From positions 62,001 to 126,000 of the forward strand of contig CAZICZ010000006.1 in the NCBI GenBank assembly GCA_964538025.1: 64,000 nucleotides of DNA, given 5' to 3'. Numbering within the stretch: position 1 is the stretch's first letter; each line of letters starts with the position of its first letter. Both the position numbers and the translations under genes were made by a program. Under the pieces are notes generated by a model. The model ran no database searches. It was not told the origin of the DNA and was given only the letters and a program-made list of their open reading frames with translations. Below, piece by piece: positions 9,145 to 18,100 of the stretch. This DNA is from UBA5078 sp964538025. Its GTDB lineage: Bacteria; Pseudomonadota; Gammaproteobacteria; Pseudomonadales; Pseudohongiellaceae.

Positions 9145-11582
9145 CCTATATGCATATCGGAAAAGACTTCACTCCGCCTGATGTAGAAGGCAAGGTCACT
9201 GGCGCGGCTCGCTACGCCGAAGATTTCAAGAAAGACGGGATGGTATTCGCCCGCTTGCTCACCAGCCCTATTCCGGCCGGCCGAGTCGTTAGCATTGATG
9301 CCTCTGCTGCACTGGCGATGCCGGGCGTGCTCGGTGTCTTTACAGCGGATGATCTCCCGCCTGCGCCCCCACCCGCTAACCCCGCACTGGCGAAGGAGTG
9401 GGTAACCTACATCGGTCAGCCCATTCTGGCAGTTGCAGCGGAGAGTGATCTGCTTGCCGAAGAAGCGCTCGCTAAGATCGTTGTGGAGTATCAGCGCCGC
9501 CCGTTCGTCGTGGATCCGCTGGATACGTTGACGGAAGGTGGTCCTGATCCGTATCCCACTGGGAATACCCTGATCCGTAATGCTGGGGAAGCTGCTGCAG
9601 GTACAACTGCTGCAGGAACTGATGTTGGCCGTGTAAAGTGGTCCATCGATCAGGTAACGGCATTCCGTAATGGCCGCGAGCCGGAAGGCGCACAATTTGG
9701 TGACGAGTGGAGCTACGGTGATGTCGCCGCCCAGTTCGCTCAATGCAGCACCATCATCGAAGAGCCCTTCGTAACGATTGGTTTGCCACACCACTCACTG
9801 GAATCCCGCACTGGGATGGCGTACTGGGAAAATGGCAAGTGCTACTTCCACGGCTCTCTCCAGAGCCATTCGGTCGGACACGACGCATTGTCCGCCATGC
9901 TCGAAATCGATCCTGCCAATCTGGTGTTTATCAATGAAAACACCGGTGGTGGTTTCGGTTCCAAAATTTTCCCATACCCGATGATGGCAGTGACCGGAAA
10001 GTTTGCCCGTCAACTGAACCGACCTCTGCAATTGCGTATCACACGTGCTGAAGAGTTTTACATTGGTTCTGCCCGTTCTGGGATGCAGGGTTGGATCAAG
10101 ATCGGACTTAAGGACAATGGTCGAGTAGGCGCCGTCGATGTTGCCATTATTAACGACGCAGGGTCAGGCGGTGGCGGTAGTGCCAGCTCTTCTGCTGAAC
10201 ACATTTCCATCATGTTCCAGCCAGAGGCCATGCGTTTCCGTGGTTTAGCGCTCTACACCAACACGACGCCTCGCGGCGCACAGCGTGGTCCAGGCCAGAA
10301 TGAAATGGCTGCGGTTCTCGCACCCATGATGGATAAAGCAGCCAGAATGGCCGGAATCGACCGTGTGGCATTCCGCCGACTCAATGCGCCGCGTATGGAT
10401 GCCAAGATCGGCGCCCGCCAAGGGGGCATTTCCAGCTCCTACATGCCTGAAGCCATCGACAAGGCTGCTGAGATGTTTAACTGGCAGGAAAAGATCAACA
10501 AGCCAAGACAAATCAGTGCGACCAAAGTGCGCGGGATTGGTGTGGGGCAGGGTTACCACTCGGCCGGTGCCAGCGGCTACGATGGTCTGATCCGTATTGC
10601 GCCTGATGGCAAGATCTACCTGCACACTGGGGTGGGTAACCTTGGGACATACTCCTACGCCGCAGTCACACGTGCCGCAGCTGAAGCATTGCAGTGCAGT
10701 TGGGATAACTGTGTCGTCGTGCATGGCCACGGAGATCTGAACCTGCCACACAGCACCTATCAGGGTGGCAGTAACACAATCTTTACTGAGACTCGCTCTA
10801 ACCATATGGCCGCACTTGATGCGATCCAGAAGCTTAAGGAAATCGCCGCCTCTCAATTCGGGGGTTCTGCCGACGACTACAGCATTGGTGGTGAGCGCGT
10901 ATTCTTGACGAGCGACAGCTCTAAGGGAATGAGCTATGGCGAAGCTGCCCAGAAAGCCATTGAAATGGGCGGAAAGTTCAGTGGGATGGAATACCCTGAC
11001 AACATTCACCGTACAACAGTTCGTTCTGTGCAGGCGATGCAGGGAACAGGTCTCATCGGTGTTGCCAAGGATACCTTGCCAAAGACTGGAACTACTCCCG
11101 GAATGGCAATTGCATTTGTTGAGATTGAACTCGATAAAGAAACTGGCAAATTCGAGATTCTCGATTATTCCGCCGTGGCAGAGTGCGGTACCGTGGTTCA
11201 CCCCATGGGATTGCGTCAGGCCATGAACGGTGGCGGTATTTGGGGATTCGGCATGGCAGCCTATGAGCGTCATGTGTACGACCCTCAGAACGGTCTGCCT
11301 GCAAACGTTGGTCTCTATCAGTCCAAACCGCCAACATACCTGGATGTCCCTGTGCGCATGAACACAGCGGGCATTGACATGCCTGATCCACAGAGTCCGG
11401 TCGGAGCACGCGGCATCGGTGAACCCGCTCAGGGATGCGCAGTAGCGGCATTGACGAGCGCTATTGCCGATGCGCTTGATGGCCATTTGTTCAATCGCAC
11501 TCCAGTGACTGCTGACATGATTATTAACCACGTCGCAGGAAACGGCTTCAACACTGGCAATTTGAAAACAAATACATTCTGA
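9141..11582 (+). CDS. Molybdenum hydroxylase molybdopterin-binding catalytic subunit
   Basis: Catalytic subunit of the xanthine-oxidase family, 813 residues, holding the molybdenum cofactor where the substrate is hydroxylated. The first ~110 residues are the aldehyde-oxidase hammerhead domain (PDVEGKVTGAARYAED). The cofactor motif GGGFGSK is near residue 270. The C-terminal GARGIGEPAQG contains the conserved catalytic glutamate. It has no signal of its own and would travel with the Tat-tagged small subunit, as PaoC does with PaoA. Possible substrates are aldehydes, N-heterocycles or aromatic CoA esters; the sequence does not decide. Local base composition is lower in G+C than in most of the window. 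Confidence 0.92.
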   Translation: MTYMHIGKDFTPPDVEGKVTGAARYAEDFKKDGMVFARLLTSPIPAGRVVSIDASAALAMPGVLGVFTADDLPPAPPPANPALAKEWVTYIGQPILAVAAESDLLAEEALAKIVVEYQRRPFVVDPLDTLTEGGPDPYPTGNTLIRNAGEAAAGTTAAGTDVGRVKWSIDQVTAFRNGREPEGAQFGDEWSYGDVAAQFAQCSTIIEEPFVTIGLPHHSLESRTGMAYWENGKCYFHGSLQSHSVGHDALSAMLEIDPANLVFINENTGGGFGSKIFPYPMMAVTGKFARQLNRPLQLRITRAEEFYIGSARSGMQGWIKIGLKDNGRVGAVDVAIINDAGSGGGGSASSSAEHISIMFQPEAMRFRGLALYTNTTPRGAQRGPGQNEMAAVLAPMMDKAARMAGIDRVAFRRLNAPRMDAKIGARQGGISSSYMPEAIDKAAEMFNWQEKINKPRQISATKVRGIGVGQGYHSAGASGYDGLIRIAPDGKIYLHTGVGNLGTYSYAAVTRAAAEALQCSWDNCVVVHGHGDLNLPHSTYQGGSNTIFTETRSNHMAALDAIQKLKEIAASQFGGSADDYSIGGERVFLTSDSSKGMSYGEAAQKAIEMGGKFSGMEYPDNIHRTTVRSVQAMQGTGLIGVAKDTLPKTGTTPGMAIAFVEIELDKETGKFEILDYSAVAECGTVVHPMGLRQAMNGGGIWGFGMAAYERHVYDPQNGLPANVGLYQSKPPTYLDVPVRMNTAGIDMPDPQSPVGARGIGEPAQGCAVAALTSAIADALDGHLFNRTPVTADMIINHVAGNGFNTGNLKTNTF

Positions 11583-11592
11583 GGTTTAAGCT

Positions 11593-12588
11593 ATGTCATC
11601 ACACGACGTTATGCCCGAAATGAGCCTCTACCAGCCAGTGCGCGTAGAGGATGCAATTGGAATCGCTAACCAGTTTGCCAATAGAGGCTGGTTGGTGGGC
11701 GGGGGCCAGGACACCTACGGGTGGCTGAAAGACCGCGCTAAATCTGCTGACGCCTTGATCGATCTGAAAGGAATCGAATCAATGCGAGGCATCAAAGAAA
11801 CTGCGGACGGGATCGAGATTGGTGCCCTTGTCACACTGACGGAAATCACCAACAACGCTTTGATCAGGGAGCGTTACTCTCTGCTCGCACAGGCAGCTGG
11901 ACGCGTGGCTAGTCCTCAGATCCGCAACGTTGGAACCATTGCAGGAAACGTCTCTCAGGACGTTCGCTGCTGGTACTACCGTCGTGGCCTGAACTGCTAC
12001 CGTGCAGGCGGCAATCTGTGTTACGCCGACACGCCTGAAGGAATGAACCGTGAACACGCCATTTTCAACGCCAGCCGTTGTGTGGCTGTCACTCCAAGCG
12101 ACACAGGGCCCGCTCTGGTTGCGTTGGAAGCACAGATGGTTATCCAGAGTGCCAGTGGTCAGCGCGTCGTTCCCGCAGAAGACTTTTTCGTAGGGCCGAA
12201 TGTCGATATTCGACATACAACAGTGCTTGCTCCCGGCGACATCCTCACCGCCGTGCGCATTCCCGCGAAATGGGCAAATGCTCAGTTCTACTTTGAGAAG
12301 GTTGCCGATCGCAATTCCTGGGACTTCGCTCTGGTCAGCATCTCCGCTGCCATGCGAGTCAACAATGGAGTGATTGAAGACTCCCGCATGGTGGTAGGCG
12401 CAGTTCAGGCCACGCCACGCCGGTTGACGACAGTTGAGCAAGCCATTCAGGGCAAGGCCCGCAATGAGTCTACTGCAAGTAGCCTCGGCGATCTGGCCAG
12501 CCGTGATGCGAATCCGCTGAACTACAACCACTTCAAGATGCCCTTGATGGATAATCTTGTGAAACGAGCCGTCCGCGGCCAAGCTTGA
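11593..12588 (+). CDS. Molybdenum hydroxylase FAD subunit with extra four-cysteine insertion
   Basis: Medium subunit, 331 residues, PCMH-type FAD fold. The FAD motifs VGGGQDTYG (about residue 37) and NVGTIAGNV (about residue 115) are present. Straight after the second comes an insertion with four cysteines (VRCWYY, LNCYRA, NLCYAD, SRCVAV). In PaoB and in 4-hydroxybenzoyl-CoA reductase an insertion here binds a [4Fe-4S] cluster, so this enzyme probably carries one too. The gene lies 10 bases after the catalytic subunit. The order small-large-medium differs from paoABC (small-medium-large). It ends just before a terminator-like structure that separates it from the cytochrome gene. Confidence 0.9.
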   Translation: MSSHDVMPEMSLYQPVRVEDAIGIANQFANRGWLVGGGQDTYGWLKDRAKSADALIDLKGIESMRGIKETADGIEIGALVTLTEITNNALIRERYSLLAQAAGRVASPQIRNVGTIAGNVSQDVRCWYYRRGLNCYRAGGNLCYADTPEGMNREHAIFNASRCVAVTPSDTGPALVALEAQMVIQSASGQRVVPAEDFFVGPNVDIRHTTVLAPGDILTAVRIPAKWANAQFYFEKVADRNSWDFALVSISAAMRVNNGVIEDSRMVVGAVQATPRRLTTVEQAIQGKARNESTASSLGDLASRDANPLNYNHFKMPLMDNLVKRAVRGQA

Positions 12589-12593
12589 TAAAT

Positions 12594-12655
12594 AAAAGCC
12601 TGCTGCACATTCGTGCGCATAACATGAGTGCGCGCGACATGAGCGGTGGGCTTTT
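12594..12655 (+). terminator. Terminator-like structure inside the hydroxylase operon
   Basis: AAAAGCC (12594-12600) pairs with GGCTTTT (12649-12655), and a T-rich stretch follows (12652-12659). The ~48-base loop itself contains small hairpins (GCAC-ATTC-GTGC, and GCGCA pairing with TGCGC). It could partly stop transcription before the cytochrome b gene, or act as a processing site. The long loop makes this a weak call. Confidence 0.4.
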
Positions 12656-12698
12656 GTTTATAAAATAACAATAGATCGAAACATTGAGGACTAGGATT

Positions 12699-13451
12699 GT
12701 GGAAATTATTCGTTATAGAAATAACGTATGGGGAGAGGAAGTCATTCTGGGGGTTTCCTGGGATTTGCTCTGGGTAGTTGCAGTCACAGCCTTCCTGTTG
12801 CTCGCTGCTCACGCCATTTTTATGGCTGCACTCGCCAAGAAAAAAGCTAAGCCCTCTGCTGAAGGGAAGCGTATTAATCGTCATGCCGCGATTGACCGAG
12901 CATTCCATTGGATTATGGCTGGCAGTGTGCTGGTACTGATTTTTACCGGCATTTCTCCAATTGTCGGCATTCGAATTTCCTGGCTGAATATTCACTGGAT
13001 TGCGGGTCTGATACTCACATTTGTCTGTATTTTTCATACAATCCGTGCCCTGTTCTGGCAAGATTTTAAATCCATGTTGCTTGGACCAAACGATTTCAAA
13101 GAGCCCTTCGACGAATCCATCAAGCCTGGAAAGTATTCTTTCGAACAGAAAGGCATGCATTGGGCAATGACCGTTCTCGTGGTCGCCGTGATCGCGACTG
13201 GCGTGACACTCTTCTTGCATATTGACTCCCCATGGTGGGAACGTCCTAGCGTTGAAGATGAAGGCACTCTGGGAATTTTCTTCCTGCTTCACGGCACCGC
13301 AACTCTTGGATTGATTGCTTTCACCGCAATTCATATCTACTTTGCTGTGCGCCCGGAAAAACGTTTCTACACACGTTCCATGGTCAGTGGCTGGATTTCC
13401 GAAGCTGAAATGAAAGAAAACCATGACACCAATAAGTGGAAGCCCGAGTAA
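12699..13451 (+). CDS. Cytochrome b (formate-dehydrogenase gamma / b561-like), probable quinone link
   Basis: Integral membrane protein of 250 residues with four or five hydrophobic helices. Histidines sit in or near the helices (RHAAID, RAFHWIM, NIHWIAG, FHTIRAL, GMHWAMT, LLHGTA, TAIHIYF), as in FdnI-type diheme cytochromes b. Its likely job is to accept electrons from the periplasmic hydroxylase and reduce the quinone pool, replacing the soluble acceptor used by related enzymes. I chose GTG 12699, with GAGGA about 8 bases upstream. An upstream TTG at 12684 adds five residues and overlaps that site. It is placed directly after the three enzyme subunits and before the unknown last gene, which supports one functional unit. 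Confidence 0.82.
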   Translation: MEIIRYRNNVWGEEVILGVSWDLLWVVAVTAFLLLAAHAIFMAALAKKKAKPSAEGKRINRHAAIDRAFHWIMAGSVLVLIFTGISPIVGIRISWLNIHWIAGLILTFVCIFHTIRALFWQDFKSMLLGPNDFKEPFDESIKPGKYSFEQKGMHWAMTVLVVAVIATGVTLFLHIDSPWWERPSVEDEGTLGIFFLLHGTATLGLIAFTAIHIYFAVRPEKRFYTRSMVSGWISEAEMKENHDTNKWKPE

Positions 13452-13460
13452 GGAAGCGTT

Positions 13461-13865
13461 GTGACAAATCTGGAAGACGATATTGAAGTAATCGAGTCGG
13501 GTTATGAGTTCCTGCTGGCCTATGCGGCGCAGGGACGCCCACCGCAAGATGAGACAGGGCCGGGTCCTCACCCGCGCCCGATCCTTGAGGACATGCTCAA
13601 GGCTATGAAGAACGCAGGAAATCTACTGGCAGGCTCGCAAGGTGATTTCGAACAGGTCATTATTCAGGACCTTAAGAAAGCATCTGCCGCAGTGGCATTT
13701 GTTCTGTCCCAAGGGAAGATCGGATCCGAAGTTGTGGACAATCTGAACGCATCAATCCATCTGCGAACAGTCCTGACGGATTTCTTCCTGTACAGTGAGG
13801 CCTTTAAACCCATCGGGACTGAAGCGCCCAAACAAGCGGCGGGATGGGATAAGGTCGGTAACTAA
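13461..13865 (+). CDS. Unknown 134-residue soluble protein, last gene of the hydroxylase operon
   Basis: I do not recognise this protein. It is acidic at the N-terminus (TNLEDDIEVIESGYEFLL), has no signal peptide or membrane segment, and looks mostly alpha-helical with a proline-rich stretch (PGPHPRPI, about residues 34-41). GTG start with AAGGAAG a few bases upstream, only 9 bases after the cytochrome gene. It is the last gene before a strong terminator. By position it could be a cytoplasmic assembly chaperone for the molybdenum enzyme, comparable in role but not in sequence to PaoD/XdhC (which are larger), or a regulator. That is inference from context only. Confidence 0.75.
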   Translation: MTNLEDDIEVIESGYEFLLAYAAQGRPPQDETGPGPHPRPILEDMLKAMKNAGNLLAGSQGDFEQVIIQDLKKASAAVAFVLSQGKIGSEVVDNLNASIHLRTVLTDFFLYSEAFKPIGTEAPKQAAGWDKVGN

Positions 13866-13894
13866 GCGCGTTAGACGTCGCAAATCCCGATAAG

Positions 13895-13938
13895 AAGGCC
13901 AGAGCAGATTCCCTGTTCTGGCCTTTTCTTTTTTCTGG
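13895..13938 (+). terminator. Rho-independent terminator after the hydroxylase operon
   Basis: A 13-bp stem (13895-13907 with 13913-13925, one G-U pair) closes a five-base loop ATTCC and is followed by a T-rich run to about 13938. This is the clearest terminator in the window and marks the end of the 8557-13865 transcription unit. Confidence 0.9.
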
Positions 13939-13984
13939 TAATGTCAGCTCATTATTTCATCGAAACTCACAGGTGACACATCGT

Positions 13985-15178
13985 ATGCGTCCATCCCATT
14001 TGACTCTCGCCGCTCTTGGATTTGCCTTGCTTGCGTGCTCGCCCCAATCCCCGGAGCAACAGGCAGTTGCAACGGACACTTTGGCTACTGACGCTCAGAT
14101 TGATGGAACCTCGGGAGCAAGCACGTCTTATAGTGCGCCGGCGACCACCGGGAATGAGACCCGGTATGAACAGGAGCTTCTGCTGAATACACATCAACTG
14201 GTGACAGAGGGCCGACGATCAGGAGAAGGCTATTTCAGCGCCGATGGCAACCGTTTGATCTATCAAGCGGAGATCGAAGGAGAAAATCCTTTCTATCAAA
14301 TTTTCATTCGTGATCTGCTCACCGGTGCAACGAATAAAGTTTCGCCAGGCGTTGGTTTGACCACCTGTGCCTGGATTCATCCTCTGGAAGACCGCGTCTT
14401 GTTTGCCTCAACGCATGGCGATCCCAATGCGCTGGAAAAACAGCAACAGGAAATCGCGATGAGAGCAAGTGCCGCGCCACGTGGTTATGCGTGGGATTAC
14501 GATGAGCACTATGACATCTACCAGAGCACAAGTGATGGTGGCGATCTTACTAACCTGACCAATAGCCGAGGGTATGACGCAGAAGGGTCGTGGTCTTCCG
14601 ATGGCAAAACAATCGTTTTTGCATCCAACCGGGAAGCATACACGCGCTCTCTGAGTCAGGCGGAGCAGCGTCTCTTTGATGACGACAAATCCTATTTCAT
14701 GGACCTGTATCTCATGGATGCTGATGGCAGCAACATTCGCCAGATTACCCATTCTCCAGGCTACGACGGGGGACCATTTTTCAGCGCAGATGATCAAATG
14801 ATTGTGTGGAGACGCTTCAATCCTGATGGCAACAGTGCCGAGATTTGGACGATGAATGCGGACGGCACCAACCAGCGTCAATTGACGGATTCGGCCATGG
14901 TAAGTTGGGGCCCCTATTTCCACCCCAGTGGGCAGTACATTATTTACTCCAGCAATGTGCTTGGGCACGCTAATTTTGAATTGTTCATGATCGACGTGAA
15001 AGGTGAGCAGGAACCGGTGCGTGTCACCAATACAGAAGGGACTGACATCCTGCCGGTCTTCTCTCCTGATGGCAGCAAATTGGCGTGGAGTACTACGCGA
15101 ACGCCTGATGGAAGCTCACAAATTTATATGGCCGACTGGAATCACGCGCGTGCATTGGAACTGCTACAGCTCAACTAA
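13985..15178 (+). CDS. TolB-like WD40/PD40 beta-propeller lipoprotein
   Basis: Secreted lipoprotein of 397 residues. The signal peptide ends in the lipobox LLAC, so Cys18 would be lipidated. The body has repeated PD40 motifs: FSADGNRLIYQA, WSSDGKTIVFAS, FSADDQMIVWRR, FHPSGQYIIYSS, FSPDGSKLAWST, alternating with LYLMDADGSN-type strands. This makes a six- or seven-bladed TolB-like propeller. I chose ATG 13985 because AGGTGA lies 8 bases upstream; the GTG at 13973 would start inside that site. It is followed 4 bases later by a secreted peptidase, so it probably binds peptides or proteins in the same pathway. No enzymatic residues are evident. Confidence 0.85.
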   Translation: MRPSHLTLAALGFALLACSPQSPEQQAVATDTLATDAQIDGTSGASTSYSAPATTGNETRYEQELLLNTHQLVTEGRRSGEGYFSADGNRLIYQAEIEGENPFYQIFIRDLLTGATNKVSPGVGLTTCAWIHPLEDRVLFASTHGDPNALEKQQQEIAMRASAAPRGYAWDYDEHYDIYQSTSDGGDLTNLTNSRGYDAEGSWSSDGKTIVFASNREAYTRSLSQAEQRLFDDDKSYFMDLYLMDADGSNIRQITHSPGYDGGPFFSADDQMIVWRRFNPDGNSAEIWTMNADGTNQRQLTDSAMVSWGPYFHPSGQYIIYSSNVLGHANFELFMIDVKGEQEPVRVTNTEGTDILPVFSPDGSKLAWSTTRTPDGSSQIYMADWNHARALELLQLN

Positions 15179-15182
15179 GCCC

Positions 15183-18100
15183 TTGCGAAACCTCTCCCTG
15201 CGCAGGTGGTGTTTACGCCATCTGCAGGGAATCTTGGTATTTCTGTTGGCAGGGGTGTTTCCTCCGGTTTATGCACAAAGCGCACTGCATCACGATATCC
15301 GTGTGCTTCTGTCACCGCACACCAGTCACATGGAAGTAAGCGACACCATTACACTTCCCGAGTCCCTGCAGAACGCACGCGAACTCACGTTCAGCCTGAA
15401 TGCCGCGTTGACTCTGCATGACATGTCAGGCGATGGTTTCAGCATTGAGCGTGAAGGATCCACCGTATTGGACAACGTCGCAGATGCCGGGCGCGACATT
15501 GCACCGAGCACGCAGTATCGCTTACGCCTTACCCAGCCTGGGTCTCCGATTACCTTTCACTACTCCGGAACCATCAATTCCAATATTCAGCAACTGAGCG
15601 CGGAATATGCGCAGAGTTTTTCTTCCACTACCGGGATCATTGCTCCACAGGGGGTTTATCTCGATCACAGCACTGTCTGGCTGCCCGATTTCTCTGCAGG
15701 ATTAATGCGTTTTGAATTGCAGGTAGACTTTGCCGAGGGGGCCAGTCAGTGGTTGTCGGTCAGTCAGGGAGACTTGCTGGACAGTAACCACTGGCAGAGC
15801 ACGTCACCGATGGAAGAGGTCTATCTCGTCGCTGGCAATTTCGCTCTTTATGAAACAGAGAGTGATGGTGTCTCCCTGCAGGCCTACCTCCGCCAGGAGG
15901 ATCCCAACCTGGCGACCCGCTACCTCGATGCGACGGCGCGCTACCTCGCGTTGTATGAAGAGATGCTCGGCGAATATCCCTTTAGCAAGTTTGCCCTGGT
16001 GGAGAATTTCTGGGAGACAGGCTACGGCATGCCATCCTTCACCTTGCTGGGGGAGCAGATTATCCGTTTCCCGTTCATTCTGGAAACGTCCTACCCGCAT
16101 GAAATATTGCACAACTGGTGGGGAAACTCGGTATTTCCAGACTACGATACTGGCAATTGGAGCGAAGGGTTGACCGCGTATCTTGCCGACCATCTGTTCC
16201 AGGAAATGGACAATGCCGGACCGGAGTATCGCAAAGACATGCTCGGGCGCTATCGCAGTGCGGTGAGCGAATCCGCTGATTTTCCCCTGCGGGACTTCAC
16301 GTCTCGCAATTCCGCTGCCACGCAGGCGGTGGGGTATGGCAAAACACTCATGCTGTGGCACATGCTCCGAATGGAGCTCGGTGACGCTCTTTTTCTGCAG
16401 GGGCTTCGCACCTTGTATGAGCAGCGACAATTTCAGCGCACTGGTTATGCAGAAATCGAAGCTCTCTTTTCCTCTCTCAGCGGAAAAGATCTGACACCAT
16501 TCTTTGCACAGTGGGTACAGCGCACGGGAGCGCCGGAGCTTTCGGTGGCCGTTACGGCAGCCGCTGAGCGTGCCGAGCTCGTGCTGACCCAAACGCAAAA
16601 CGAAGATGTGTACACCTTGAAGGTGCCAGTCGCCCTTTTTTATGAGGGAGAAGAGACTGCGCGTATTATTCAGGTCGCAATGAGCGATCGACGTGCCACA
16701 GTTCCCATTGATGAATTTTCCAGACTTCAGGCAGTGGTGGTCGACCCGCGTTTTGATGTCTTTCGTCGTCTCGACGCCACCGAAATGCCGCCCACCTTGC
16801 GACAATTATTCGGTGCCGAAAAAATCCAGTTCATTATTCCGCAAGAGAATCGGGCGCAGTGGATTGCCATGGCTGAATTTTTCAGTGCAGACCCCGCCAT
16901 CTCAGCAAGCCTGGTCAATGAGGAAGAGTTCGAGGGGCTGCCGATTGACCAGTCAGTCTGGATTCTCGGACGAAGCAATGTGGCGAGGGAATTCATTGAG
17001 GCGGCGGTCGAGGATTACGGTGTTCGTTTTTCCGAGGCAGGCCTGTCGATGCTGGGGAGTGAACTGCCCTTCGCCAACCGGTCCACCGTGCTTACTGCCG
17101 CGCATCCGCAAAATGCAGAGTTAACGCTTGGATGGATTCACGCGGACTCTCTTGCCGCGATGCCGGGCCTGACTGAAAAGCTGCCGCACTACGGAAAGTA
17201 TTCCTATCTCAGTTTCATCGGGAATGAGCCGAGTAACGACGTGAAAGGCCAATGGGAAAGTCCTGAATCCCCCTTGCTATGGCGACGCCCTGCGCTCGCG
17301 GATGCGCTGACACTTGCACCACTGCCCGAGCTGCCGCCACTGGCTGTGCTTCCGCCCAAATACTTGCCCAGCGGGTTTGCACACCACATTGATACCCTCG
17401 CGTCGGCCAACATGGAGGGTCGCGGTCTCGCGTCCGAGGGGCTGGGCAGGGCGGCTGACTACATCGAGGCGCAGTTTAATGCCATCGGCCTGCAGGCACC
17501 GGAAAGCGGTGTCCGTCAGCGCTGGCAGGCACAGGGCTCCGATGGAACGGGCCAGACCGGAATCAATCTGGTGGGGCTCATTCCCGGCACCGACGAGGCG
17601 CTGCGTGATGCACCCTTGGTTGTCGGTGCGCACTACGATCATTTAGGCGTGCAAGGCGCGGACACGTATCCCGGTGCCGATGACAATGCGTCCGGAGTCG
17701 CCCTGCTGTTGGAAGTTGCCCGCACCCTGAACCGCGCATTTACACCCCGTCGCCCCATTATGTTCGTGGCGTTTTCCGGTGAAGAACAGGGACTTCTCGG
17801 CTCGCGGGCCTTTGTGGCCACTCCGCCAGCACCCACCACCCGCCAGAGCCTCTTCGCCATGATCAACCTCGACAGTGTGGGACGACTGGAGGGGCGCCCC
17901 CTGCAGGTGTTTGGTTCGGAAAGCGCGTATGAGTGGCCCTTCATGGCGCAGGGTATCGGGTTTACCATCGGTGTCGCCTCGCAGTTTCCCGCGCAATCCA
18001 TTGCGGGGAGCGACCATGTGAGTTTCCTCGAAGCCGGCATCCCCGCCATTCATTTGTTCAGCGGCCTGCATACTGATTATCACCGGCCAAGTGATACGCC

